From the NCBI GenBank assembly GCA_963795825.1, contig CAWCIW010000001.1, positions 620,001 to 684,000 of the forward strand: 64,000 bases of DNA, written 5' to 3'. Under the pieces are notes generated by a model. The model saw only the letters and a program-made list of their open reading frames with translations, ran no database searches and had not been told where the DNA came from. The translations under genes were made by a program, and so were the position numbers. Of the stretch, positions 10,715 to 18,312 are shown piece after piece (the stretch's first letter is position 1; each line of letters begins with the position of its first letter). The DNA comes from BOG-908 sp963795825. GTDB lineage: Bacteria > Pseudomonadota > Alphaproteobacteria > Acetobacterales > Acetobacteraceae.

Positions 10715-12876
10715 ATGGAACGCGTCGAAGCCAGCGGATTGCAGGTCGCCAAGGTGCTCTACGACTTCGTCTCCACCGAGGCGGTGCGCGGCAGCGGCGT
10801 GTCCGGCCCGCAATTCTGGCAGGGTTTCGCGGCCATGCTCGCCGATCTGGCACCGCGCAACCGCGCACTCCTGGACCACCGCGACGCCCTGCAGGCCAAG
10901 ATCGATGCCTGGCACACGGCCCGCCGCGGCCAGAAATTCGATCAGGCGGTGTATGAGGCGTTTCTGCGCGAGATCGGCTATCTGCAGCCGGAGCCGCCGG
11001 CCTTTTCCGTGACCACCGCGAACGTGGATGCCGAGATCACCAAGGTTGCCGGCCCGCAGCTCGTGGTGCCGATATCGAACGCGCGCTACGCGCTGAACGC
11101 CGCCAATGCGCGCTGGGGCAGCCTGTATGACGCGTTCTACGGCACCGACGCGCTGCCGGAGACGCCGGGTGCGGAGCGCGGCCGCGGCTACAACCGCGCG
11201 CGCGGCGCCCAGGTGATCGCGCGCGCCCGCCAGGTGCTCGACGAGACGGTACCGCTCGCCGGCGGAAGCTACGCGGACGCCACCGCTCTACACCGTGCTG
11301 GACGGCAAGCTGACCGTGCGCACCGCCTCCGGCGCGCTGCATCTCGCCGACGCCCGCGCATTTTGCCGGCTACCAGGGCGACGCGGCCGCGCCTACGGCG
11401 ATCCTGCTGGTGCAGAACGGCCTGCATCTGCTCATCAAGATAGATCGCACCTCCGAGATCGGCCGCGACGATCCGGCCGGCATGTCCGATCTGATACTCG
11501 AATCCGCGATCAGCACGATCATGGATTGCGAGGACAGCGTGGCCGCGGTCGATGCTGCCGACAAGGTCGAGGTGTATCGCAACTGGCTCGGGCTGACGCA
11601 GGGCACGCTGTCCGCGGTGTTCACCAAAGGCGGCCAGCAGCAGGACCGCTGGCTCGAGCTGGACCAGACATTCACTTCGCCCGATGGCGGCCGCCTGACC
11701 TTGTCCGGTCGCAGCCTGATGCTGGTGCGCAATGTGGGCCACCACATGTACACGGATGCCGTGCTGATGCCGGACGGCGCGGAAATCCCCGAGACGATGC
11801 TGGATTGCGCGATCACCGCGCTGATCGCCACGCATGATCTGCGTGGCATGCCGCGGCTGCGCAACAGCCGCTCGGGCTCGATGTATATCGTGAAACCGAA
11901 GATGCACGGGCCGGCCGAAGTGGCGTTCGCCTGCGAGCTGTTCAGCCGCGTGGAGGACATGCTGGCGCTGCCGCGCCGTGCGCTGAAAATGGGCATCATG
12001 GACGAGGAGCGCCGCACCAGCGCCAACCTCGCCGCCTGCATCTTCGCCGCGAAAGATCGTGTGTTCTTCATCAACACCGGCTTCCTCGACCGTACCGGCG
12101 ACGAGCTGCACACGTCGATGGAAGCCGGCACCATGGTGCGCAAGCACGATATGAACAACACCGCCTGGCTGCACGCTTACGAGGACCAGAACGTGGATAT
12201 CGGGCTGGCCTGCGGCCTGCGCGGGCATGCGCAGATCGGCAAGGGCATGTGGGCTGCGCCGGACCGCATGGCGGAAATGCTGAGCGTGAAGATCGACCAT
12301 CCGAATGCGGGTGCGAACACCGCATGGGTGCCGTCGCCCACCGCGGCGACGCTGCATGCGCTGCACTACCACCAGGTGGATGTGGCGGCGCGCCAGGCCG
12401 CGCTCGCCAGCCGGCCGCGCGCCAAGCTTTCAGACCTGCTCACGATCCCTATCGAAGCGAGCAACTGGGCGCCCGACGATGTGCGCCAGGAACTCGACAA
12501 CAACGTGCAGTCGATACTCGGCTATGTGGTGCGCTGGGTGGATCAGGGCGTCGGCTGTTCCAAGGTGCCGGATGCGCACGATGTGGGGCTCATGGAGGAC
12601 CGCGCGACGTTGCGCATTTCCAGCCAGCATATCGCCAACTGGCTGCACCATGGCGTGATCACCCGCGAGCAGGTGGAGGAGACTTTGCGCCGTATGGCGC
12701 TTGTGGTGGACAGACAGAATGCCGGCGACGCGTCGTATCGCGCGATGGCGCCGGCGTATGACGGGCCGGCTTTCGAGGCGGCGCGGGATCTGGTGTTCAA
12801 GGGGCGGTCGCAGCCCAATGGATATACCGAGTTCATCCTGCATGCCCGGCGCCGGGAGGCAAAGCATTTAGGGTAA
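10715..12876 (+). CDS. glcB: Malate synthase G (two compensating frameshifts)
   Basis: About 720 residues, the usual size of malate synthase G, which condenses acetyl-CoA with glyoxylate in the glyoxylate bypass. The N-terminal part starts MERVEASGLQVAKVLYDFV. The large C-terminal part has GLHLLIKIDRTSEIG, the catalytic-barrel motif STIMDCEDSVAAVDA, RSLMLVRNVGHHMYTDAV, and HTSMEAGTMVRKHDM. Frame changes occur near 11284-11292 (one base missing) and in a TTTT run at 11361-11364 (one base extra). The protein between them (LYTVLDGKLTVRTASGALHLADA) reads as genuine GlcB, so the two errors cancel. The enzyme is probably functional in the organism. It is flanked by hairpin repeats on both sides. 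Confidence 0.9.
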
Positions 12877-13012
12877 GTGAGAAAGGCCTTCTTTTCTGAA
12901 TAAAAGAAGCAAAAGACTTTTGCTCCGCTGTCGCGCCGTGTTTCAGCAGCCGCCGACAGGGACCAAAAGCTTTTTGCTTCCTTTTTCTCGAAAAAGAAGG
13001 CCTTGCTTGCTT
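12877..13012. repeat. Family A hairpin repeat, inverted pair (CTTC both sides)
   Basis: Starts directly after the malate synthase stop. The left unit has the CTTCTTTTCTGAATAAAAGAAG variant centre; the right unit has CTTCCTTTTTCTCGAAAAAGAAGG. The short core is of the CTGTCG...CGACAG type, also seen at 8.2, 13.7 and 61.2 kb. Confidence 0.83.
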
Positions 13013-13013
13013 A

Positions 13014-13265
13014 TACCAGCCCCTCTTGGGCCTGACTCATCGGCAGAGAGGAAGGAAGTCCTTCTTTTTCGAGAAAAAGAAGCAAAAAGCTTTTGCTATG
13101 ACGCTTGCACGACGATTTGGCTATCATTGCAGCCGCATCGACTTGCAATGCGTAAGCAGGCCTTCGTGCAGGCGTCACGGCAAAAGCTTTTTGGTCCTTT
13201 TTCTCGAAAAAGGACTGCTTCCTTGCCTGCCTTGATCGCGTCAATCTCAAACCTTGGTCGGTATC
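13014..13265. mobile_element. MITE-like element containing a family A inverted pair
   Basis: The hairpin units (about 13049-13230) are embedded in a longer sequence that matches, in opposite orientation, the element at 35296-35547. The match covers the core (ATTGCAAGTC, ATGCGGCTGCA, AGCCAAATC, GTGCAGGCGTCA), the outer segment (GATACCRACCAAGGTT then GAGATTGACG), and a weaker far end. The ends look like short terminal inverted repeats (ATACCAGCC ... GGTCGGTAT). The right end coincides with the arfB stop: the TGA of TGATACC is the stop codon. No transposase is encoded, so it would need one in trans. Confidence 0.65.
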
Positions 13266-13689
13266 ACTCCTGATCCGGCCGCCGCCGCATCGCCTTCGTC
13301 CCGGACCGCTCGTTCTTCGATGCCAGCCGCCGCGTCTGGCTGCCAAGCGTCGGCCGCGTCGCCCGCCGCCGGACCGGCGGCACCGCCGCCTCGCGTATCA
13401 TCTCGAACAACCGCTCGACTGCATCCTCGCGGTTGCGCGGCTGCGAGCGGAACCGCTGTGCGCTGATCACGATCACGCCGTCCTGCGTCATCCGGCTTCC
13501 CGCTATACGGATCAGCCGCGCCTTTACACCGTCCGGCAGGGATGGCGATGCGCGCGCATCGAACCGCAGCTCCACGGCGGTGGATACCTTGTTCACGTTC
13601 TGCCCGCCCGGGCCTGAGCTCAGCACGAAGCGTTCGGTGAGTTCGTTGGCGTCGATCGAGAGGGATGCGGTGATTGGTAGGCGGGGCAA
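13264..13689 (-). CDS. arfB: ArfB (YaeJ), peptidyl-tRNA hydrolase for stalled ribosomes
   Basis: A 141-residue class I release-factor-like protein. The catalytic GGQ motif is present in FVLSSGPGGQNVNKVSTAVEL near residue 28. The protein lacks codon-recognition domains and ends in a basic tail (RRLASKNERSGTKAMRRR), which in ArfB threads into the empty mRNA channel of stalled ribosomes. The start is a TTG at 13689 (MPRLPITASLSI). The stop codon falls in the terminal repeat of the adjoining mobile element, so its last residues could have been altered by the insertion. Confidence 0.92.
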   Translation of the reverse strand: MPRLPITASLSIDANELTERFVLSSGPGGQNVNKVSTAVELRFDARASPSLPDGVKARLIRIAGSRMTQDGVIVISAQRFRSQPRNREDAVERLFEMIREAAVPPVRRRATRPTLGSQTRRLASKNERSGTKAMRRRPDQE

Positions 13690-13702
13690 TGTTGCGAGAT
13701 CC

Positions 13703-13842
13703 TAAGCAAGAAAGGCCTTCTTTTCTGAAGAAAAGAAGCAAAAGACTTTTGGTCCGCTGTCGCGCCGTGTTTCAACGTTCGCCGACAGGGAGCAAAAGCT
13801 TTTTGCTTCTTTTTCTCGAAAAAGAAGGCCTTGCTTTCCTTA
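13703..13842. repeat. Family A hairpin repeat, inverted pair (CTTC both sides)
   Basis: Occupies the gap between arfB and the exported methyltransferase gene (both minus strand) and reaches the latter's stop codon. The left unit has a CTGAAG centre, the right unit CTCGA. The core is closely similar to that of the element at 12877. Confidence 0.83.
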
Positions 13843-14646
13843 CGGCTTACGGAACTTCAGCACGAAATTATCGGCCTCGCCGACAGCGGCATATTTCGCC
13901 CGATCCACCTGGCCCATCTCGAAACTCGGCGGCAACGTCCATACCCCCTTCGGCCACTTCTTGGTGTCCTTCGGATTGGCGGCCATCTCCGACGATCCGG
14001 ACAGCACGAACCCTGCCTTCTGCGCCAGCGCCACGGTATAATCCTGCCGCACATAGCCGCTATCCGCCTTGGGATCCTGCGGTTCGCTGGCCAGGCCGCG
14101 GTGCTCCTCCACACCCAGTATCCCGCCCGGCTTCAGCGCGCGGTAGAACGCGGCGAACGCCGCATCCGCGTAGCCCTCGCCCATCCAGTTGTGCACGTTG
14201 CGGAACGTCAGCACGAAATCCGCCGATCCGGGCGGCGCTATGTCCGTTCGTCCCTTGTCGAGCGTGGTGAAATGCAATTTCTCGTAGCCGGGCTTGCCGG
14301 CGAATTTCTGCCGGAAGGTGGTCTTGCCGGGCTCCGCCGGCGTGTCTTCCGGCAGCGCCACCGTATAGGTGCCGTGCGCTGCCAGGTAGGGGGCCAGGAT
14401 CTCGGTCCAGTAGCCGCCGCCTGGCCAGATCTCCACCACGCTCGAGTCTGGCCGTATGCCGAAGAACGCCAACTCCTCGGCGGGATGGCGCGCCACGTCA
14501 CGCTTTACGAACTTCGCCGAGCGCGCGGGCGACTGCACGGCCGCCGACAACGCCGGGTCGGGTGCCGCCTGCGCGGATTGCGCCATCACCGCGCCGGACG
14601 CCACCAGGGCGCACACGACGTGTCGCAGAGACGTTCCGAGTTGCAT
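13840..14646 (-). CDS. Exported class I SAM-dependent methyltransferase-like protein
   Basis: 268 residues with a signal peptide (MQLGTSLRHVVCALVASGAV, then MAQSAQA, cleavage near residue 27). The mature domain has a Rossmann methyltransferase motif I variant (SSVVEIWPGGGYWTEILAP near residue 69) and later FVLTFRNVHNWMG, ALKPGGILGVEEHRG and GYVRQDYTVALAQKAGF. These correspond to motifs II-III of a COG4798-type predicted methyltransferase. A paralog is encoded at 45782-46573 with the same layout and also has a signal peptide. SAM is not known to be available in the periplasm, so the true chemistry and site of action are uncertain. Confidence 0.75.
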   Translation of the reverse strand: MQLGTSLRHVVCALVASGAVMAQSAQAAPDPALSAAVQSPARSAKFVKRDVARHPAEELAFFGIRPDSSVVEIWPGGGYWTEILAPYLAAHGTYTVALPEDTPAEPGKTTFRQKFAGKPGYEKLHFTTLDKGRTDIAPPGSADFVLTFRNVHNWMGEGYADAAFAAFYRALKPGGILGVEEHRGLASEPQDPKADSGYVRQDYTVALAQKAGFVLSGSSEMAANPKDTKKWPKGVWTLPPSFEMGQVDRAKYAAVGEADNFVLKFRKP

Positions 14647-14754
14647 TGTCAGCGTTCCTTACAAAACAGGCGGCCGCTCGCACGCAGCCGTGATGCGCCG
14701 GCCATGATCTGAACACAGCCTCAAGCCATATAGCGTCTAGCAAGGAGTACGACG

Positions 14755-15208
14755 ATGTCGAAGGTTTCGAGTTCCGGTTTGCGCAATGCCCTGATGGCGG
14801 TGGCTGCCGTAGGCGCCCTGACACTGGCGGCCGGCCCTGCCAGCGCGCAGCGCGGCGGCGGCGGCGGCTTTCATGGTGGCGGTGGCGGCGGCGGGTTCCA
14901 TGGCGGCGGCGGTTACGGCGGTGGAGGATTTCACGGCGGCGGCGGCTACGGCGGCGGTGGCTTCCACGGCGGCTACGGCGGCGGGTTCCACGGCGGTTAC
15001 GGCGGCGGCTTCGGCTTCCATGGCGGCTATGGCGGCGGTTTCGGCTTCCGTGGCGGATATGGCTATGGCGGCGGTTACGGGTTCCGCGGCGGTTACGGTT
15101 ATGGCGGCTACTGCTGCGGCGTAGGCTTCGGCGTCGGCGTTTATCCGCCGGCCTACTACGCCCCGCCGTACCTACGCGCCTTACGGCTACGTCCCGTACG
15201 GCTACTGA
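14755..15208 (+). CDS. Gly-rich secreted protein (one frameshift near the C-terminus)
   Basis: About 150 residues with a signal peptide (MSKVSSSGLRNALMAVAAVG, then ALTLAAGPASA) and a mature part built from GGGGFHGGGGYGG- and GGYGYGG-type repeats, ending GVGFGVGVYPPAYYAPP. The raw frame then runs into the next gene. Dropping one C at 15171-15172 gives YAPYGYVPYGY and a stop at 15208, which fits the repeat style far better and removes the overlap with the LysR gene. Ribosome binding site AAGGAG lies seven bases before the ATG. Gly/Tyr/His-rich exported proteins of this kind are of unknown function, possibly envelope or matrix components. Confidence 0.65.
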
Positions 15209-15269
15209 TCCTTCACGGCCCCGCCTCTTCGTCCGGCAACGGGCGGAGCGGCGGGGTATCGTCTGACCT

Positions 15270-16148
15270 ATGCTCGACAAGCTCGCGTTCCTCGTAGCGC
15301 TCGATCGCGAGCGCCATTTCGGCCGCGCCGCCGAAGCCTGCGGCGTCACCCAGCCCACTTTGTCCGCCGGCCTCAAGCAGCTCGAGACCACGCTGGGCGT
15401 GCTGCTGGTCCACCGCAGCGGGCGCTTCGGCGGGTTCACCCCGGAGGGCGAGCGGGTGCTCGCCTGGGCGGCCCGTATCGTAGCCGACGCGCGCGCCATG
15501 CGCGACGAGGTGCGTGCCCTGCGCGAAGGCCTCTCCGGCCATCTCCGCATCGCGGTGATCCCGACGGCTTTGCCCGTGGTGGCCAGGCTGACTACGCCCT
15601 TGCACCAGTCGCACCCGCAGGTGCTGTTCACCATACGCTCGTGCAACGCCGCCGAGGTGGTCGCCTCCGTCGAGGCGCTCGAGGCCGATGCCGGGATCTC
15701 CTATATCGATACGGCAGGCCTGGGCCGGGCGCGGACATGGCCGCTGTATGAGGAGCGTTACGTGCTGCTCACCGCGGCGTCGGCCTTCGCCGGCTGCGCC
15801 GCCGTCGCCTGGGCGGATCTGGGCCAGACGGCGCTGAGCCTGCTCACCGGCGACATGCAGAACCGCCGTATCGTCGACGCCCGGCTGCGCGCGGCCGGCT
15901 GCCAGCCCGCCCCGGTGCTGGAGACGAATTCGATGATCGTGCTGATCACCCATGTGCAGACCGGCCAGTGGTCCAGCGTGATGCCGGCGGTGATCGCGGC
16001 GGGGCTGGGCGTGTCGGCGCCGGTGCGCGCGATCCCGATCGTGGAGCAGCAGCCTGCGCCGGTGATCGGGCTCATCTATCCCCAGCGCGACCCGCTTCTG
16101 CCGCTTACTGCGGCCCTGGTGGCCGAAGCAAGACGGACCGATAGATAA
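15270..16148 (+). CDS. LysR-family regulator, probable regulator of the fds operon
   Basis: 292 residues. The N-terminal winged HTH is clear (LAFLVALDRERHFGRAAEAC, then TQPTLSAGLKQLETTLGVLL). A LysR substrate-binding domain follows, with typical strands (GHLRIAVIPTALPVVARL, VLLTAASAFAGCAAVAWADL). It is on the same strand and immediately upstream of fdsGBA, the usual place for FdsR/OxyR-like regulators of NAD-dependent formate dehydrogenases. Formate-dependent activation is therefore a reasonable inference. A single hairpin repeat lies between it and fdsG, so the two may be transcribed separately. Confidence 0.85.
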   Translation: MLDKLAFLVALDRERHFGRAAEACGVTQPTLSAGLKQLETTLGVLLVHRSGRFGGFTPEGERVLAWAARIVADARAMRDEVRALREGLSGHLRIAVIPTALPVVARLTTPLHQSHPQVLFTIRSCNAAEVVASVEALEADAGISYIDTAGLGRARTWPLYEERYVLLTAASAFAGCAAVAWADLGQTALSLLTGDMQNRRIVDARLRAAGCQPAPVLETNSMIVLITHVQTGQWSSVMPAVIAAGLGVSAPVRAIPIVEQQPAPVIGLIYPQRDPLLPLTAALVAEARRTDR

Positions 16149-16221
16149 ACGCTATCGCACCATGCGGTGCATACACTTGCCGATGCTGCGACGAAGGCCG
16201 AAGACTGAACTCTACGTTCAG

Positions 16222-16290
16222 CCTGTCCGCGACAGCGCATAGCAAAAGTTTTTTGCTTCTTTTTACAAAAAAGAAGGCCTTCCTAGCCTT
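16222..16290 (-). repeat. Family A hairpin repeat, single unit (CTTC type)
   Basis: CGACAGCGCATAGCAAAAG, then T-run, GCTTCTTTTTACAAAAAAGAAGGCCTTCC-type sequence, in the gap between the LysR gene and fdsG. The preceding CGACAG matches the CTGTCG/CGACAG core seen in paired elements, so this looks like a right half whose left partner was lost. Confidence 0.78.
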
Positions 16291-16311
16291 AGCTGCTCTT
16301 CAAAAAGGCCG

Positions 16312-16773
16312 GTGAAATACCCCATGCAGCTCCAGATCGAAGCCATAATCGCCCCTTACAAGACGCTGGAAGGCCCGGCGATGCCGATGCTGCACGCGAT
16401 CCAGGCCGCCTTCGGCTTCGTCCCGGAAGCTGCCGTGCCGGTTGTCGCCGAGGCGCTGAACATCTCGCGCGCCGAGGTGCACGGCATGGTCAGTTTCTAC
16501 CATGATTTCCGGCGCGAACCTGCCGGCCGCACGGTGCTGAAGCTCTGCCGCGCGGAAGCCTGCCAGGCGCGCGGGGCCGAACGCGTGGCCGCCCAGGCCG
16601 CGGCGAAACTGGGCATCACCTGGCACGAGACCACGCCGGACGGCGCCGTAACTTTGGAGCCGGTGTTCTGCCTGGGCCTGTGCGCCGCCGCCCCCTGCGG
16701 CATGGTCAACGAGCGCACCGTGGCCCGGCTGGACGAAGCGCGCCTGACCGCGATCCTGGCGGCTGCGCTGTGA
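16312..16773 (+). CDS. fdsG: FdsG, gamma subunit of NAD-dependent formate dehydrogenase
   Basis: 153 residues from a GTG at 16312; an ATG at 16324 is also possible and the ribosome binding site (AAAAAGG) does not clearly decide. NuoE-like thioredoxin-fold protein with the [2Fe-2S] cysteines C-x4-C (LCRAEACQ) and C-x3-C (FCLGLCAA). The N-terminal helical part includes HAIQAAFGFVPEAAVPVVAE. FdsG carries electrons between FdsA and the FdsB flavin site in the soluble molybdenum formate dehydrogenase. Its stop overlaps the fdsB start (GTGA). Confidence 0.92.
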   Translation: MKYPMQLQIEAIIAPYKTLEGPAMPMLHAIQAAFGFVPEAAVPVVAEALNISRAEVHGMVSFYHDFRREPAGRTVLKLCRAEACQARGAERVAAQAAAKLGITWHETTPDGAVTLEPVFCLGLCAAAPCGMVNERTVARLDEARLTAILAAAL

Positions 16774-18302
16774 GGATATACGTGCCCGGCGACGCGGTGG
16801 CCGCGTCCGTCGGCGCCGATGAGGTGGCGGAGGCGCTGCGCGTCGCGTGCCCGGACGCTACGATCGTGCGCAACGGCTCACGCGGCATGGCCTGGCTGGA
16901 GCCGCTGGTCGAGGTGGAGACGCCGGCCGGCCGCATCGGCTACGGCCCGGTTGCCGCGAGCGACGTGCCGGGCCTGCTCGCCGCCGGGTTCCTGGAAGGC
17001 GGCGCGCACAGGCTGCGCATCGGCCAGCCGGAGGAGATGCCGTTCCTCGCCCGCCAGACGCGCATCACCTTCGCCCGCTGCGGCATCACGGACCCGCTGA
17101 GCCTGGCCGATTACATGGCGCATGGCGGGCTGGCCGGCCTGCGCCGCGCGCTGGGCATGGATGGTCCGGCGATCATCCAGGACCTCACCGATTCCGGCCT
17201 GCGCGGCCGCGGCGGCGCGGGTTTCCCCACCGGCATCAAGTGGCGCACGGTGATGCTGGCGCGGGCTGCGCAGAAATACATCGTCTGCAATGCGGACGAG
17301 GGCGACAGCGGCACCTTTGCCGACCGCATGGTGATGGAGGGCGATCCCTTCCTGCTCATCGAGGGCATGGTGATTGCCGGAATCGCGGTGGGCGCCACGC
17401 GCGGCTACGTCTATCTTCGCTCCGAATATCCGCATGCGATTGCGGTGATGAACAAGGCGGTGATCGCGGCACGGCGGGAGGGCCTGCTCGGCCCGAACGT
17501 GCTGGGCAGCGCGCACGCGTTCGAGCTGGAGGTGCGCGTCGGCGCCGGCGCCTATGTGTGCGGCGAGGAGACGTCGCTGCTGGACAGTCTCGAGGGCAAG
17601 CGCGGCCAGGTGCGCGCCAAGCCGCCGCTGCCGGCGATTTCCGGCTTGTTCGGTTGCCCCACGATCGTCAACAACGTGCTGTCGCTTGCGGCCGTGCCGG
17701 ACATCCTCAAGGCGGGCGGGGCTGCGGCGTACCAGGCGCTCGGCATGGGGCGCTCGCGGGGCACGATGCCGGTGCAGCTTGCCGGCAACATCGCGCGTGG
17801 CGGTCTGTTCGAGGTGCCGTTCGGCATCACGCTCGGCGAGTTGGTGATGGATGTGGGCGGCGGCACCGCGACCGGCCGTCCGGTGCGCGCGGTGCAGGTG
17901 GGCGGGCCGTTGGGCGCGTATTTCCCGCCGGCGCTGTTCGACACGCCGTTCGATTACGAGGCGTTCGCCGCGCGCGACGGGCTGATCGGCCATGGCGGCG
18001 TCACAGTGTTCGACGATACCGTCGACATGGCGCGCATGGCGCGTTTCGCGATGGAGTTCTGCGCCACCGAATCCTGCGGCAAATGCACGCCGTGCCGTAT
18101 CGGCTCGGTGCGCGGCGTCGAGGTGCTGGACCAGATCATCGCAGGCCAGAGCGGCAAACTCGGCCTGCTCGAGGATCTGTGCGACACGATGAAGTTCGGC
18201 TCGCTCTGCGCGCTCGGCGGCTTCACCCCCTATCCGGTGATGAGCGCCGTGCGCCACTTCCCACAGGATTTCATGCCGCGCCTGCCACTGGCCGCGGAAT
18301 AG
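16770..18302 (+). CDS. fdsB: FdsB, beta subunit (FMN, NADH-binding) of formate dehydrogenase
   Basis: 510 residues beginning at a GTG that overlaps the fdsG stop (MRIYVPGDAVAASVGADE). NuoF-like: the NADH/FMN-binding glycine-rich loop GLRGRGGAGFPTGIKW, FMN-site NADEGDSGTFADR, GAGAYVCGEETSLLDSLEGK, and the C-terminal [4Fe-4S] motif ESCGKCTPCRIG with the fourth Cys in FGSLCALGG. It hands formate-derived electrons to NAD+. All motifs are intact. It is followed 10 bases later by fdsA. Confidence 0.94.
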   Translation: MRIYVPGDAVAASVGADEVAEALRVACPDATIVRNGSRGMAWLEPLVEVETPAGRIGYGPVAASDVPGLLAAGFLEGGAHRLRIGQPEEMPFLARQTRITFARCGITDPLSLADYMAHGGLAGLRRALGMDGPAIIQDLTDSGLRGRGGAGFPTGIKWRTVMLARAAQKYIVCNADEGDSGTFADRMVMEGDPFLLIEGMVIAGIAVGATRGYVYLRSEYPHAIAVMNKAVIAARREGLLGPNVLGSAHAFELEVRVGAGAYVCGEETSLLDSLEGKRGQVRAKPPLPAISGLFGCPTIVNNVLSLAAVPDILKAGGAAAYQALGMGRSRGTMPVQLAGNIARGGLFEVPFGITLGELVMDVGGGTATGRPVRAVQVGGPLGAYFPPALFDTPFDYEAFAARDGLIGHGGVTVFDDTVDMARMARFAMEFCATESCGKCTPCRIGSVRGVEVLDQIIAGQSGKLGLLEDLCDTMKFGSLCALGGFTPYPVMSAVRHFPQDFMPRLPLAAE

Positions 18303-18312
18303 GAGCACGCAG

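Noticed and set aside
14853..15115. Short G+C-rich direct repeats as a CRISPR-like or minisatellite array
   Set aside because: The units encode Gly-rich GGGGFHGG/GGYGYGG repeats in frame with a signal peptide and have no unique spacers. No CRISPR array was seen anywhere in the window.
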